Shown here: piece by piece, positions 17,404 through 26,985 of the stretch
Layout: every line of letters starts with the position of its first letter
How positions within the stretch are numbered: the first letter of the stretch is position 1
NCBI RefSeq assembly: GCF_004168285.1
Contig: NZ_SEWF01000010.1
Coordinates: 1-64,000, forward strand
Direction: 5' to 3'
Length of the DNA stretch: 64,000 nt
Source of the DNA: Emticicia agri
Lineage (GTDB): Bacteria; Bacteroidota; Bacteroidia; Cytophagales; Spirosomataceae
Position numbers and translations under genes: made by a program
Notes under the pieces: model-generated
Database searches by the model: none
What the model was told of the DNA's origin: nothing
Seen by the model: only the letters and a program-made list of their open reading frames with translations

Positions 17404-20400
17404 ATGAGGAAACTTCTACTCGCCTGCTTTATGCTGGCCTGGGCAAGCTGCGCTTTTGCCCAAGATGTAAATGTAACCGGAAAGGTTACTGCTGATGACG
17501 GATCTGCTCTCCCTGGTGTAAGTGTTGTGCTGCAAGGCACCAACAGAGGTACACAAACCGATGCTGATGGTAATTACAAAATTACAGCTACTAAAGGGTC
17601 AACACTCTTGTTTAGTTTTATTGGTTTTGAGACACAGACTATTCCGGTAGGCAATATGTCGGTAATTAACATTACCTTAAAGAGCGACGCCGCTCAATTG
17701 AATGAAGTAGTAGTAACTGCCTTGGGTATCTCACGTGAGAAAAAATCACTGACTTATACCGCTCAAAGCATTAATTCAGACAAATTAACTGTATCTCGTG
17801 ACGCCAACGTAGGTAATGCCTTGGCAGGTAAAATTGCTGGGGTACAGGTATTAGGGCAATCTGGTGCCAAATTTGGCTCGCCTAATATCCGTATCCGTGG
17901 GGTAAACTCATTGACAGGTGGAGACCCGCTTTACGTAGTAGATGGTACCCCTGTGGGTAACATTTCTGATGTAAACATGGATGATGTAGAAAACCTTACC
18001 GTATTGAAAGGACCATCGGCAACCGCTCTTTACGGTAACCGTGCTTCAGGTGGGGTAATTGTTATTACTACCAAACGTGCGAAGGCTGGTGAAACTACTT
18101 TTACTATCAACCATAGCACAACGATGGACAGAGTAGGTCTTCTACCAAAATATCAGAATGAATACGGTGGTGGTTATTCACAAGAATGGGAAACCTTCCA
18201 ATTCAACCCTGCTATTCATCCTGCGGCGTGGTCTTCATTTAACGGACAAAAAATCCTTGATTATTCAGCCGACGAAAGCTGGGGGCCACGTTTAGATGGT
18301 TCTCCTCACCGTTCGGCTTTCTCGTGGCAACAAGGCCCTGAGTTCGGACAACTGACTCCTTATGTAGCTTCTCCGAACAACGTCAGAGATTTCTTTGAAA
18401 AACCATTCAGCCACAATACCAACCTGGCCTTTTCAAGGGGTGGAGACAATTTCCAGAGCCGTGTATCCTATACACATTTAGATAACAAAGGTATCATCCC
18501 TAACAGTAAACAGACAAGAGATTATATCAGTGCTAAAAACACTTTCAACATCACCAAGAAATTCTCTGCCATGCTTGATGTTACCTATTCGGCTACCCGT
18601 GCTCAGAACGTGCCTGCCGATAACTATGGTTCGTCAGGTGGTACATTAGGTGGTGTAGGTCTTCCAACGGGTGTTCCGATAGCGGCAGTTGGTTATAATC
18701 AGACTGTTGGTTCTTTCAATCAGTGGTTCCAACGCCAGATCAAAATTGAAGATTTAAGAAACTATAAAAATCCTGACGGTACGTTCAGAAGCTGGAATAT
18801 CGGCGGCCCGCTTGATTCAAAACCAAAATACTGGGATAGCCCATACACACAGATGTATGAAAGTACTAACCTTAACAACAATGACCGTATTTATGGTAGT
18901 TTTGGTTTAAGCTACAAAATCTTTGATTTCCTGACTGCTTCGGTTACTACTCGCAGAGACTGGAGAAATTATTATGGAGAGGGCAGAATTGCTTCAGGTA
19001 CATTAAATGCTGGTGGGTTGGGTGCTTATGCCAACTATGCTACTACCGGATATGAAAATAACCATGAAGCCATATTGGCATTAGACAAAGCATTCGGAAA
19101 AATTTCGGTAGTAGCTACTGCCGGTGGTAACATCAGATATGCTAAAACAACTGTAGTTTCTCAGGCAACTGTGGGTGGCCTTACTACGCCTGGCTTCTAT
19201 AACATTGCTGCCTCAAAAGACCGGCCGTCTGTCTCAAATAGTATGTTTGAAAGACAGGTGAACAGTTTATTTGGTAGTGCCAGTTTAGGGTATGATAATA
19301 CTTATTTTATTGAAGGTACTATCCGTAATGACTGGTCATCAACACTTCCGGTAGCACATAATTCATACATTTATCCTTCAATTGGAGCGAGTGTAGTAAT
19401 ATCTGAATTGTTACCTAAAAACAGTATTCTATCGTTTGCAAAAATCAGAGGTAGCTATGCACAGGTAGGTACAGATGTAGGCCCTTACAACATTTATCAG
19501 GTGTATGGAACAGGTAACCCGTTTGGCTCTAACCCAACTCAGTATTTACCAACACAATTACCAAATGCTGATTTGAAACCGGGTCTTTCTTCAGCGTATG
19601 AAGGTGGTATTGACCTGAAATTCTTCAACAACCGTGTCAGTGTAGAATTTACTGCTTACAAAAACGATAACAAAAACCAGATTCTTCCTTTGTCAGTACC
19701 TGCTGCCAGTGGCTATAACTCGACACTTATCAACGCAGGTTTGATTCAGACACAAGGTTTTGAGCTACACATTGGTGCAACTCCTGTGAAAACTACTTCA
19801 GGCTTTACCTGGGATATGGATATTAACTTCGACCGCAGTACTTCAAAAATCGTTGAATTGGCTGCAGGTTTGAGTAACTATCAGTTAGGTGGCCCAACCT
19901 GGAGAACTCTGACAGTAAATGCACGTGTAGGAGAGCAATGGGGTCTTTTGCAAGGTAGAGGATATGTAACTAACGACAAAGGAGAGAAAGTAGTCGGCCC
20001 TGACGGACATTATTTAGGACAAGACAGCAAACTTTTAGGTTCAGTTCTGCCTAAATTCAAAGGTGGATTCCTGAACGTATTTACTTACAAAAACTTCTCA
20101 TTGCGTGCTAATATCGACTTCATTGTTGGTGGTAAATTCTTCTCTACTACCCGTATGTTTAATGCTTATGCTGGTTTAGCAGCAGAAACAGCAGGTCTGA
20201 ACGAATTAGGTAAGCCAAAACGTGACCCTGTATCAGAAGGTGGTGGTATTTTATTGCCAGGTGTAACAGCTGACGGTAAAACAAATACAGTTCGTGTTGA
20301 AACACAATCATTCTACGAAGACAAAATGTTTGCTTTCAACGAAGCCTGGATTTATGACCAGACTTACGTGAAATTGAGAGAGGTTGCATTAGGTTATAAT

Positions 20401-20592
20401 ATCCCTAAAACATTGTTTAATGGCAAAGTATTCAAATCGGCTAAAATTGCTTTACTGGTACGTAATCCGGTTTTGATTTATAGTGCAGCAGGTGGTGGTA
20501 TCGATATTTCAGAAGCTGAACTTTACTGGACAGAAGGTGGTCAGTTACCTCCGGTTCGGTCATACGGTATCAACCTTAATTTAGGATTCTAA
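17404..20592 (+). CDS. SusC/RagA-type TonB-dependent outer-membrane transporter (pair 2)
   Basis: A 1062-residue SusC-like receptor with signal peptide MRKLLLACFMLAWASCAFAQ, regulatory-like domain (about 22-105), plug (VNMDDVENLTVLKGPSATALYGNRASGGVIVITTK) and barrel ending in VRSYGINLNLGF. The N-terminal ~105 residues strongly resemble those of the first susC, while the plug and barrel differ clearly, so the two probably take up different substrates. Its partner susD lies 70 nt downstream. No hydrolase accompanies the pair. Confidence 0.93.
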   Translation: MRKLLLACFMLAWASCAFAQDVNVTGKVTADDGSALPGVSVVLQGTNRGTQTDADGNYKITATKGSTLLFSFIGFETQTIPVGNMSVINITLKSDAAQLNEVVVTALGISREKKSLTYTAQSINSDKLTVSRDANVGNALAGKIAGVQVLGQSGAKFGSPNIRIRGVNSLTGGDPLYVVDGTPVGNISDVNMDDVENLTVLKGPSATALYGNRASGGVIVITTKRAKAGETTFTINHSTTMDRVGLLPKYQNEYGGGYSQEWETFQFNPAIHPAAWSSFNGQKILDYSADESWGPRLDGSPHRSAFSWQQGPEFGQLTPYVASPNNVRDFFEKPFSHNTNLAFSRGGDNFQSRVSYTHLDNKGIIPNSKQTRDYISAKNTFNITKKFSAMLDVTYSATRAQNVPADNYGSSGGTLGGVGLPTGVPIAAVGYNQTVGSFNQWFQRQIKIEDLRNYKNPDGTFRSWNIGGPLDSKPKYWDSPYTQMYESTNLNNNDRIYGSFGLSYKIFDFLTASVTTRRDWRNYYGEGRIASGTLNAGGLGAYANYATTGYENNHEAILALDKAFGKISVVATAGGNIRYAKTTVVSQATVGGLTTPGFYNIAASKDRPSVSNSMFERQVNSLFGSASLGYDNTYFIEGTIRNDWSSTLPVAHNSYIYPSIGASVVISELLPKNSILSFAKIRGSYAQVGTDVGPYNIYQVYGTGNPFGSNPTQYLPTQLPNADLKPGLSSAYEGGIDLKFFNNRVSVEFTAYKNDNKNQILPLSVPAASGYNSTLINAGLIQTQGFELHIGATPVKTTSGFTWDMDINFDRSTSKIVELAAGLSNYQLGGPTWRTLTVNARVGEQWGLLQGRGYVTNDKGEKVVGPDGHYLGQDSKLLGSVLPKFKGGFLNVFTYKNFSLRANIDFIVGGKFFSTTRMFNAYAGLAAETAGLNELGKPKRDPVSEGGGILLPGVTADGKTNTVRVETQSFYEDKMFAFNEAWIYDQTYVKLREVALGYNIPKTLFNGKVFKSAKIALLVRNPVLIYSAAGGGIDISEAELYWTEGGQLPPVRSYGINLNLGF

Positions 20593-20662
20593 TTATTAGA
20601 AATTCGGCAATAACTTTTCCCATTCAGCGTTAAATACTACTGTCGTTAAATACTATTAAAAA

Positions 20663-22105
20663 ATGAAAAAAATAACAGCGTATAAATCATTAGCAGTGGC
20701 ATTAAGCTTAGCAATTGCCACTACCTCTTGCGACCCCGGTGATTTTGGCAACATGAACATCAGCCCAAATAACCCGGCGACACCTAATACCGCAGGATTT
20801 CTTACAGGCGCTTTGCGCAATATCGGTGGCATGACTACCGAAATGGTTCCGGCACTCTATACGCAGCAATTTGGTGATGTAACCTATATTGAGGATTCTC
20901 GTTATAAAACCATTAACTTCAATTTCAATGGTTTTTATACAGGGCCATTGGTTACCTATCAGGCCATTATTGACCTGAATACCAATCCTGACACCAAAAC
21001 TACCGCAGCAGCCAATGGGTCTAACAATAACCAGATTGCGATAGCACGTATTGCCAAAGCCTATACGTATATGTGGATGACTGACCGTTGGGGAGATATT
21101 CCTTACTCTCAGGCATTAAAAGGCAAAGAAAATTTCAGCCCTGCTTATGATACGCAACAAGCCATCTATACCGACTTGTTTAAAGAGTTAAAAGAAGCAC
21201 AGGCACAATTTGATGGTGGTGCAACCGTAAAAGGTGATATTCTGTTAGGTGGAAATGCTACTCGCTGGAAAAAATTTGCCAATACCTTACGTATGATTAT
21301 GGCACTTCGTCTATCGAAAGTAGATCCGGCTAAAGGTAAAACAGAATTTGCAGCTGCTATGGCAGATGGTCCGTTGGCTTCTAATGCCGATAACGTAAAA
21401 TACGGATACCTGGCAGAAGCAAACAATGAGCACCCGTTGTATAATAACTATATTACTTCAAACCGTAAGGATTTTGCGGTAAGTAGTACCTTCATGAACT
21501 ATCTGATTAAAACCAATGACCCTCGTATTCCGGGTATGGCAGACCAGAACATCTTGCAAAAATATGTAGGTGTGCCTTATGGTGTGTTCCCTCCTACCTG
21601 GAAAGCACAGGATGTATCGTTGGCAGCAACTGCCATACGTCAGCAAAATTCGCCTGCTAATGTGGTAACCTATGCACAAGTATTGTTTTCGCAGGCAGAA
21701 GCGGCAAAATTGGGCTGGATTTCAGGCGACCCTAAAGCATTCTACGAAAGTGCTATCAAAGCATCTATTGAGCAGTGGATTGGTGCAGGGGCTACAGAAG
21801 CAGTAGTAAATGCTTACCTGCAACAACCTGATGTAAAATATGACGATGCTAAGGCATTCGAGCAAATTGGTACACAAAAATGGATAGCACTTTTCTACCA
21901 GGGTAATGAAGCATGGGCTGAATGGCGTCGTACAGGATACCCTGTATTAACTCCGGCGGCAAATCCACTAAACCCAAGCGGACAGATTCCAAGTCGTTTA
22001 GCTTATCCGGTTACCGAGCAAACACTCAACAAAGTAAACTACGATAAAGCTGTAGCTACACAAGGCCCAGACACGCAGGATACCAAAGTCTGGTGGGATA
22101 AATAA
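20663..22105 (+). CDS. SusD/RagB-family outer-membrane lipoprotein (pair 2)
   Basis: A 480-residue lipoprotein: signal MKKITAYKSLAVALSLAIATTSC with cysteine 23 as the lipidation site. Motifs PALYTQQFGDVTYIEDSRYK, AKAYTYMWMTDRWGDIPYSQALKGKENF and GNEAWAEWRRTGYPVLTPAAN fit the SusD-like_2 class, the same class as pair 1. It forms the surface substrate-binding lid of the upstream SusC. It ends just before a rho-independent terminator, so the pair is one transcription unit. Confidence 0.9.
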   Translation: MKKITAYKSLAVALSLAIATTSCDPGDFGNMNISPNNPATPNTAGFLTGALRNIGGMTTEMVPALYTQQFGDVTYIEDSRYKTINFNFNGFYTGPLVTYQAIIDLNTNPDTKTTAAANGSNNNQIAIARIAKAYTYMWMTDRWGDIPYSQALKGKENFSPAYDTQQAIYTDLFKELKEAQAQFDGGATVKGDILLGGNATRWKKFANTLRMIMALRLSKVDPAKGKTEFAAAMADGPLASNADNVKYGYLAEANNEHPLYNNYITSNRKDFAVSSTFMNYLIKTNDPRIPGMADQNILQKYVGVPYGVFPPTWKAQDVSLAATAIRQQNSPANVVTYAQVLFSQAEAAKLGWISGDPKAFYESAIKASIEQWIGAGATEAVVNAYLQQPDVKYDDAKAFEQIGTQKWIALFYQGNEAWAEWRRTGYPVLTPAANPLNPSGQIPSRLAYPVTEQTLNKVNYDKAVATQGPDTQDTKVWWDK

Positions 22106-22137
22106 CAAAGCATAATTACCGAAACACATATATCGCA

Positions 22138-22166
22138 AAGAGGCGGCCAGTAGGCTGCCTTTTTTG
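22138..22166 (+). terminator. Rho-independent terminator after SusCD pair 2
   Basis: Stem AGGCGGCC, loop AGTA, GGCTGCCT (one G-T pair), followed by TTTTTG. Confidence 0.88.
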
Positions 22167-22260
22167 TTTCACGGCACTATTTATAAAAAATTAATCTTCT
22201 AATCAATCTAAATTACAACTAAAAAAAATACCAATTTAAAAAACATAAAGTACTTATAGT

Positions 22261-22296
22261 CAATAAAATACAAAAACATCTTTTTGTATTTTATTG
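22261..22296. other. Perfect 16-bp AT-rich hairpin upstream of the third susC
   Basis: CAATAAAATACAAAAA (22261-22276), loop CATC, and its exact reverse complement (22281-22296). It sits in the 330-nt gap between terminator and third susC, about 67 nt before the candidate -7 box. It is not GC-rich and lacks a clean T-tract, so it is not an ordinary terminator; a protein-binding palindrome or 3'-end structure is possible. The rest of the gap is AT-rich with no ORF. Confidence 0.55.
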
Positions 22297-22362
22297 AAAA
22301 TATTCAAACTTATTCTTCAATTTTTTTAAAAAAAACTGTTGTTTTTTGAATTTTCTCTCCAT

Positions 22363-22370
22363 TATTTTTG
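22363..22370 (+). promoter_or_regulatory. Candidate -7 box for the third susC
   Basis: TATTTTTG matches TAnnTTTG, 65 nt before the ATG; a TGTTG 21 nt upstream could serve as the -33 element. Confidence 0.45.
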
Positions 22371-22435
22371 TAAAATGATTACTCTGACAAGGGTATTTTT
22401 CCAGTAAAAACAAACTAAAAACCAAACAAACGATT

Positions 22436-25400
22436 ATGAGGAAATCTCTTCTACCAAGCCTTTTCTTGGTGTTGTTTTGGAGCGTGCAAGTGTTTGCACA
22501 AGACAAAACTGTATCAGGCAAGGTTACTTCATCTGATGATGGTTCTGTTCTTCCGGGTGTGAGTGTTACCGTAAAAGGCTCAACCAAAGGTACAACAACA
22601 AATGCAGAAGGTGTGTATAGCATCACAGTACCAAGCAATGCCACACTTACATTCAGTTTTATCGGCTTTGTTACACAACAAGTTCAGGTAAACAATCGTA
22701 CCGTTATTGATTTACAGTTAGCTTCTGACGCACAGGAATTGGCCGAGGCTATTGTAGTAGGTTATGGTACAACGTCTTCTATCAAAAAAACAGGAGCCGT
22801 GGGTGTTGTAAACTCAGACAAAATTGAGAATACACCTTTTACCTCTGTTGATAAAGCCATTCAGGGTCGTGTAGCAGGTTTGCAGTCAGCAGGTGGTTCA
22901 GGTCAACCTGGTTCAGTTCAGAATATCCGTATCCGTGGTATCGGTTCAATGACAGCAGGTTCTGACCCTCTTTATGTAGTAGATGGTGTACCTATCAACT
23001 CTGGTGACTTAACAAGAAATACAACTACTGCCAATGCTTTAGCAGGTATCAACCCTAACGATATTGAAAGTGTTTCGGTATTGAAAGATGCCGCTTCTGC
23101 GTCTATTTACGGTTCTCGTGCAGCCAATGGCGTTATCCTGATTACTACTAAAAAAGGTAAAGCAGGTAAAACCAAAGTGCGTTTTGATACTGAAATCGGG
23201 GTAGCAAATATTGCTTATCTGAGCGATGCTAACCGTCCGTTAACTTCAGCAGAATGGCGTGAATTAACCGCTGAAGGTATTGTAAACGCAGGTATTGCCC
23301 CTGATATTACCGCTGCCGGAGCTTTGGTTGACCAGAACTTCAGAACTAACAATGGCGTAAATACTAACTGGTTAGACGAAGTTACCCGTACAGGTACACA
23401 GCAACAATATAACCTTTCGGCAAGTGGTGGTAACGAAAAAACACAATTCTACTTTTCGGGTGGTTATTTCAAACAAGAAGGTACAGTTATCGAGTCGTTG
23501 TTCAACCGTTACACCGGTAATATGAACCTGACTAACAAAATAACTGATAAATTGACGTTGAAAGCCAACTTAATGCTTTCTTCTACAGGTCAGAAAGGCC
23601 CTGGTACTGGTGGTTTGTTTGCTAACCCTGTCTTGACAGCCTACTTCTTATTACCATCTTATTCTCCAAGAAATGCTGATGGTTCGCCAAACATTACCGG
23701 TCCTGATTTCCCTGCAGGTGCACTTTTCAATCCGCTTGCGATTGCGCAAATGGATAAAAGAAAAACATCTGGTATGAAAGGTATTTCTACAGTAGCTTTA
23801 GAGTATCAGGTATTGAAAGATTTGAAACTTTCGTCTAAAATTGGTTTAGATTATAACAACTACGAAGAAGACGTATATAACAACCCATTTCAGGGTGATG
23901 GTAGAAATGATGCCGGACGTGCGTCAAGATTATATACCCGTTATTTCAACTGGGTATGGACAAACTTAGCTGATTATACCTGGGATATTACCAAAAACGA
24001 TGATTATGTATTGAACGTAATTGCCGGATATGAAGCACAAAAATCACAACAATATTTCTCTAATGCTGTTGCTTATGGGCTTCCTGCCAACCTGAATATC
24101 ATCGTTCCATCTGCAGGTTCGGTTTATAACTCAGCCATTGGTTCAAACAGTGATTACTCTTTTGCCTCAGCTTTAGCAATGGCTAACTTCTCGGTACAAA
24201 ACAAATACGTTTTGTCTGGTAGTTTCCGTAGAGATGGTTCATCAAGATTTGGTAGCAATACCAGATATGGTAACTTCTGGTCTGTAGGTGGTGCATGGAA
24301 TATCCACAAAGAAGCATTTATGACTGATCTTACCTGGATTGACCAGTTGAAATTAAGAGCTTCTTATGGTGTGAATGGTAACGCTGCTATTGGCGATTAC
24401 GACTGGCAACCAACCTATGCTTATGGTGCCGGATTCAACTACTTAGGTGCAACCGGTAGTGGCCCTAACGCTGTAGGTAACGTAAACCTTACCTGGGAAG
24501 AAAACCGTCCGTTAGACATAGGTTTTGATGCGACTTTATTGAGAAAACGCTTAAACGTTACGGTTGAGTGGTACACCAGAAAAACAACAAACCTGTTGTT
24601 AGATGAGCCATTATCAAGAACAACCGGATTTACCAGCTTTAAAAACAACATTGGTTCATTACAAAACCAAGGTGTTGAGGTGGCTCTTTCAGGAACTCCA
24701 TTGATTATCGGTGATTTCACCTGGGATGCAAGTTTCAATATCTCAATGAACAAAAACAAAATTTTAACGCTTGTAAATAATACTGACCAGGTAGCTGGTG
24801 CGTTTATCAGAAGAGTGGGCGAAGACTTCCAGTCATTCTACGTAAGAGACTGGGCAGGTGTTGACCCTCAGACTGGTGCCCCACAATGGTGGATTGACGG
24901 CACTCGAGCTGAGAAAACCAGCACCTATAACAGTGCTAAACAATTTATTGTAGGTTCGGCTACGCCAAAAGCATTCGGTAGCTTGGGTTCTACTTTTTCG
25001 TTCAAAGGTTTAAGTCTTGATTTCTTGTTCTACTATAACTTCGGAAACCTGGTACGTGATAGCTGGGCTAACTACACGCAAAGTGATGGGTACAATGCAA
25101 CCTTTAACAGAGTGGCTGCTCAGTTGGAAAGATGGCAAAAACCTGGTGATATTACCAATGTTCCTAAATATGTATATGGTGGTTCAGGTGCATCAAACTC
25201 TTTATCGAGCAGATATTTATATGGTGGAGACTATATCCGTTTAAGAGACATTACTTTTGGTTATACTTTACCATCGAACATCATTTCAAAAGCGAAACTG
25301 AGCAACGTAAAATTGTACGTAAGAGGAAGCAACATCTGGACATGGGTGAAAGACAAAAACTTACCGTATGACCCAGAGACTTATATCAATAGTTCTACAA

Positions 25401-25456
25401 ACTTAGATATTTACCTTCCAAAAACGTTTACAGGTGGTTTACAAGTTGCGTTTTAA
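22436..25456 (+). CDS. SusC/RagA-type TonB-dependent outer-membrane transporter (pair 3)
   Basis: A 1006-residue SusC-like receptor: signal peptide MRKSLLPSLFLVLFWSVQVFAQ, regulatory-like domain (VSGKVTSSDDGSVLPGVSVTVKG), plug with AIVVGYGTTSSIKKTGAVG and VSVLKDAASASIYGSRAANGVILITTK, barrel ending in LPKTFTGGLQVAF. The plug signature and the RagB-type partner are those of the commonest SusC class and differ from pairs 1 and 2. The leader has no Shine-Dalgarno. Confidence 0.94.
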   Translation: MRKSLLPSLFLVLFWSVQVFAQDKTVSGKVTSSDDGSVLPGVSVTVKGSTKGTTTNAEGVYSITVPSNATLTFSFIGFVTQQVQVNNRTVIDLQLASDAQELAEAIVVGYGTTSSIKKTGAVGVVNSDKIENTPFTSVDKAIQGRVAGLQSAGGSGQPGSVQNIRIRGIGSMTAGSDPLYVVDGVPINSGDLTRNTTTANALAGINPNDIESVSVLKDAASASIYGSRAANGVILITTKKGKAGKTKVRFDTEIGVANIAYLSDANRPLTSAEWRELTAEGIVNAGIAPDITAAGALVDQNFRTNNGVNTNWLDEVTRTGTQQQYNLSASGGNEKTQFYFSGGYFKQEGTVIESLFNRYTGNMNLTNKITDKLTLKANLMLSSTGQKGPGTGGLFANPVLTAYFLLPSYSPRNADGSPNITGPDFPAGALFNPLAIAQMDKRKTSGMKGISTVALEYQVLKDLKLSSKIGLDYNNYEEDVYNNPFQGDGRNDAGRASRLYTRYFNWVWTNLADYTWDITKNDDYVLNVIAGYEAQKSQQYFSNAVAYGLPANLNIIVPSAGSVYNSAIGSNSDYSFASALAMANFSVQNKYVLSGSFRRDGSSRFGSNTRYGNFWSVGGAWNIHKEAFMTDLTWIDQLKLRASYGVNGNAAIGDYDWQPTYAYGAGFNYLGATGSGPNAVGNVNLTWEENRPLDIGFDATLLRKRLNVTVEWYTRKTTNLLLDEPLSRTTGFTSFKNNIGSLQNQGVEVALSGTPLIIGDFTWDASFNISMNKNKILTLVNNTDQVAGAFIRRVGEDFQSFYVRDWAGVDPQTGAPQWWIDGTRAEKTSTYNSAKQFIVGSATPKAFGSLGSTFSFKGLSLDFLFYYNFGNLVRDSWANYTQSDGYNATFNRVAAQLERWQKPGDITNVPKYVYGGSGASNSLSSRYLYGGDYIRLRDITFGYTLPSNIISKAKLSNVKLYVRGSNIWTWVKDKNLPYDPETYINSSTNLDIYLPKTFTGGLQVAF

Positions 25457-25478
25457 ACAAAAAATTTTAAGAATTATC

Positions 25479-26876
25479 ATGAAAAGATTCAATCATAAAA
25501 TAGTGGTTTTAGGAATGGTGGTTACAAGTTTTCTTTCTTCTTGTAGCGATTCTTTTCTGGAATTATCTCCATACACCCAGGTTCCGAACGAAGCAGCAGT
25601 AGCCACAGAAGCTGACTTATTGGTAGCTTTAAGAGGAACTTACGCACAGTTGAGAAGTGCCAACTTGTTTGGTCGTACTATTCCGGTTATCGGAGATTTA
25701 GGTGCCGACAACGTGTTTCTTTCTTCAAGAAACTCAGGTAGATATTTTGCATTCGACCAATACGTAGTTACTACAGCAAATGCAGACTATGAAGGTTACT
25801 GGAATAATGCTTATACAGCTATTTTAAGAGCTAATAACATTATTGATGCAAAATTGGCTGACAACGCTAACGTAAATCAGATTAAAGGCGAGGCTTATGC
25901 TTTAAGAGCTTTATTGTATTTCAATCTGGTTCGTAGCTTTGCTAAATCTGGCGATATGGCAGCAGAAGGAGTACCTATTGTATTGAAATATGACCCGACT
26001 TTAAAGCCAAAACGTAATACCGTTCAGGAAGTTTATACGCAAATTCAGGCTGACTTAGATAAAGCGTATGCTGGTATGACAACTTATACTGGTTCGGCCA
26101 GATTTTCTAAATTTGCGGCACGTGCTTTGGCAGCTAAAGTTAGCTTCTATCAAGGCGATTACGAAAAAGCCTATACTACAGCAACTGAAGTAATCAACAA
26201 TGGCGGGTTTTCTTTATTAACAGCAGATAAAGTATTAGCTTACTGGGCTTCTCCAACTTCTAATGCTGAAACCGTTAAAAGTGAAACTTTATTTGAAGTA
26301 TCGGCTGATGCTACACTGAACGCAGGTACTGACGAATTAGGGTATATCTACAACCAACAAGGTTACGGTGATTTATTAGCAAACGAAGAGTTGTATAAAT
26401 TATACTCAGAAACCGACATTAGAAAGAAACTAATCGTAATTGGTTCAAGAGCACAGGCTGAAAATCCTGCTTATATCGTCAACAAATACCAGAACGTAGC
26501 AGGCGACAGAGACGATAAAAAAGTACTTCGTATGTCAGAAGTGTACCTGATTGCAGCTGAATCTGCGGCTCGTACCAACAAGGAAGCAGATGCTTTAAAG
26601 TATCTGAATGCCTTGGTGGCTCAAAGAGACCCTTCATTAGTATATGCTTCTACCGGAGCTACACTGATAGAAGACATCATTACTGAGCGTAGAAAAGAAT
26701 TAGCTTTTGAAGGCGACAGATTCTATGATTTGAATCGTCTGAAAAGAGACATCGTTCGTGTGGGTGGCAGATACCAGCTAAGAAATGTACCATTCAGCAG
26801 TAATTTCAGAATAGGTCCAATCCCACAATCTGAAAGAAATGCGAATCCAAATATTTCGCAAAATCCTGGATATTAA
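25479..26876 (+). CDS. RagB/SusD-family outer-membrane lipoprotein (pair 3)
   Basis: A 465-residue lipoprotein from the ATG at 25479, with signal MKRFNHKIVVLGMVVTSFLSSC. Canonical RagB/SusD features are DSFLELSPYTQVPNEAAVATEADL, AILRANNIIDA, KGEAYALRALLYFNLVRSFA and the C-terminal ITERRKELAFEGDRFYDLNRLKRD. The earlier frame start (25434) lies inside susC and is rejected. It binds substrate at the surface for the preceding SusC. A strong terminator follows 15 nt after the stop. Confidence 0.92.
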   Translation: MKRFNHKIVVLGMVVTSFLSSCSDSFLELSPYTQVPNEAAVATEADLLVALRGTYAQLRSANLFGRTIPVIGDLGADNVFLSSRNSGRYFAFDQYVVTTANADYEGYWNNAYTAILRANNIIDAKLADNANVNQIKGEAYALRALLYFNLVRSFAKSGDMAAEGVPIVLKYDPTLKPKRNTVQEVYTQIQADLDKAYAGMTTYTGSARFSKFAARALAAKVSFYQGDYEKAYTTATEVINNGGFSLLTADKVLAYWASPTSNAETVKSETLFEVSADATLNAGTDELGYIYNQQGYGDLLANEELYKLYSETDIRKKLIVIGSRAQAENPAYIVNKYQNVAGDRDDKKVLRMSEVYLIAAESAARTNKEADALKYLNALVAQRDPSLVYASTGATLIEDIITERRKELAFEGDRFYDLNRLKRDIVRVGGRYQLRNVPFSSNFRIGPIPQSERNANPNISQNPGY

Positions 26877-26891
26877 TTCTGTTTTTTCTTT

Positions 26892-26926
26892 AAAAGCCCG
26901 ACTTAGCTTTAAGTCGGGCTTTTTTA
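26892..26926 (+). terminator. Rho-independent terminator after SusCD pair 3
   Basis: Stem AAAAGCCCGACTT, loop AGCTTT, AAGTCGGGCTTTTTT. Confidence 0.92.
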
Positions 26927-26985
26927 TACCTTTATTTCTCAACCTATCGTTATATCAACAATGTGATTTAAAAATTATTCTGATT

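Noticed and set aside
26839-26985. 49-codon N-terminal extension of the secreted hypothetical gene
   Set aside because: It overlaps the susD 3' end and passes through a strong terminator; the signal peptide begins at the ATG at 26986.
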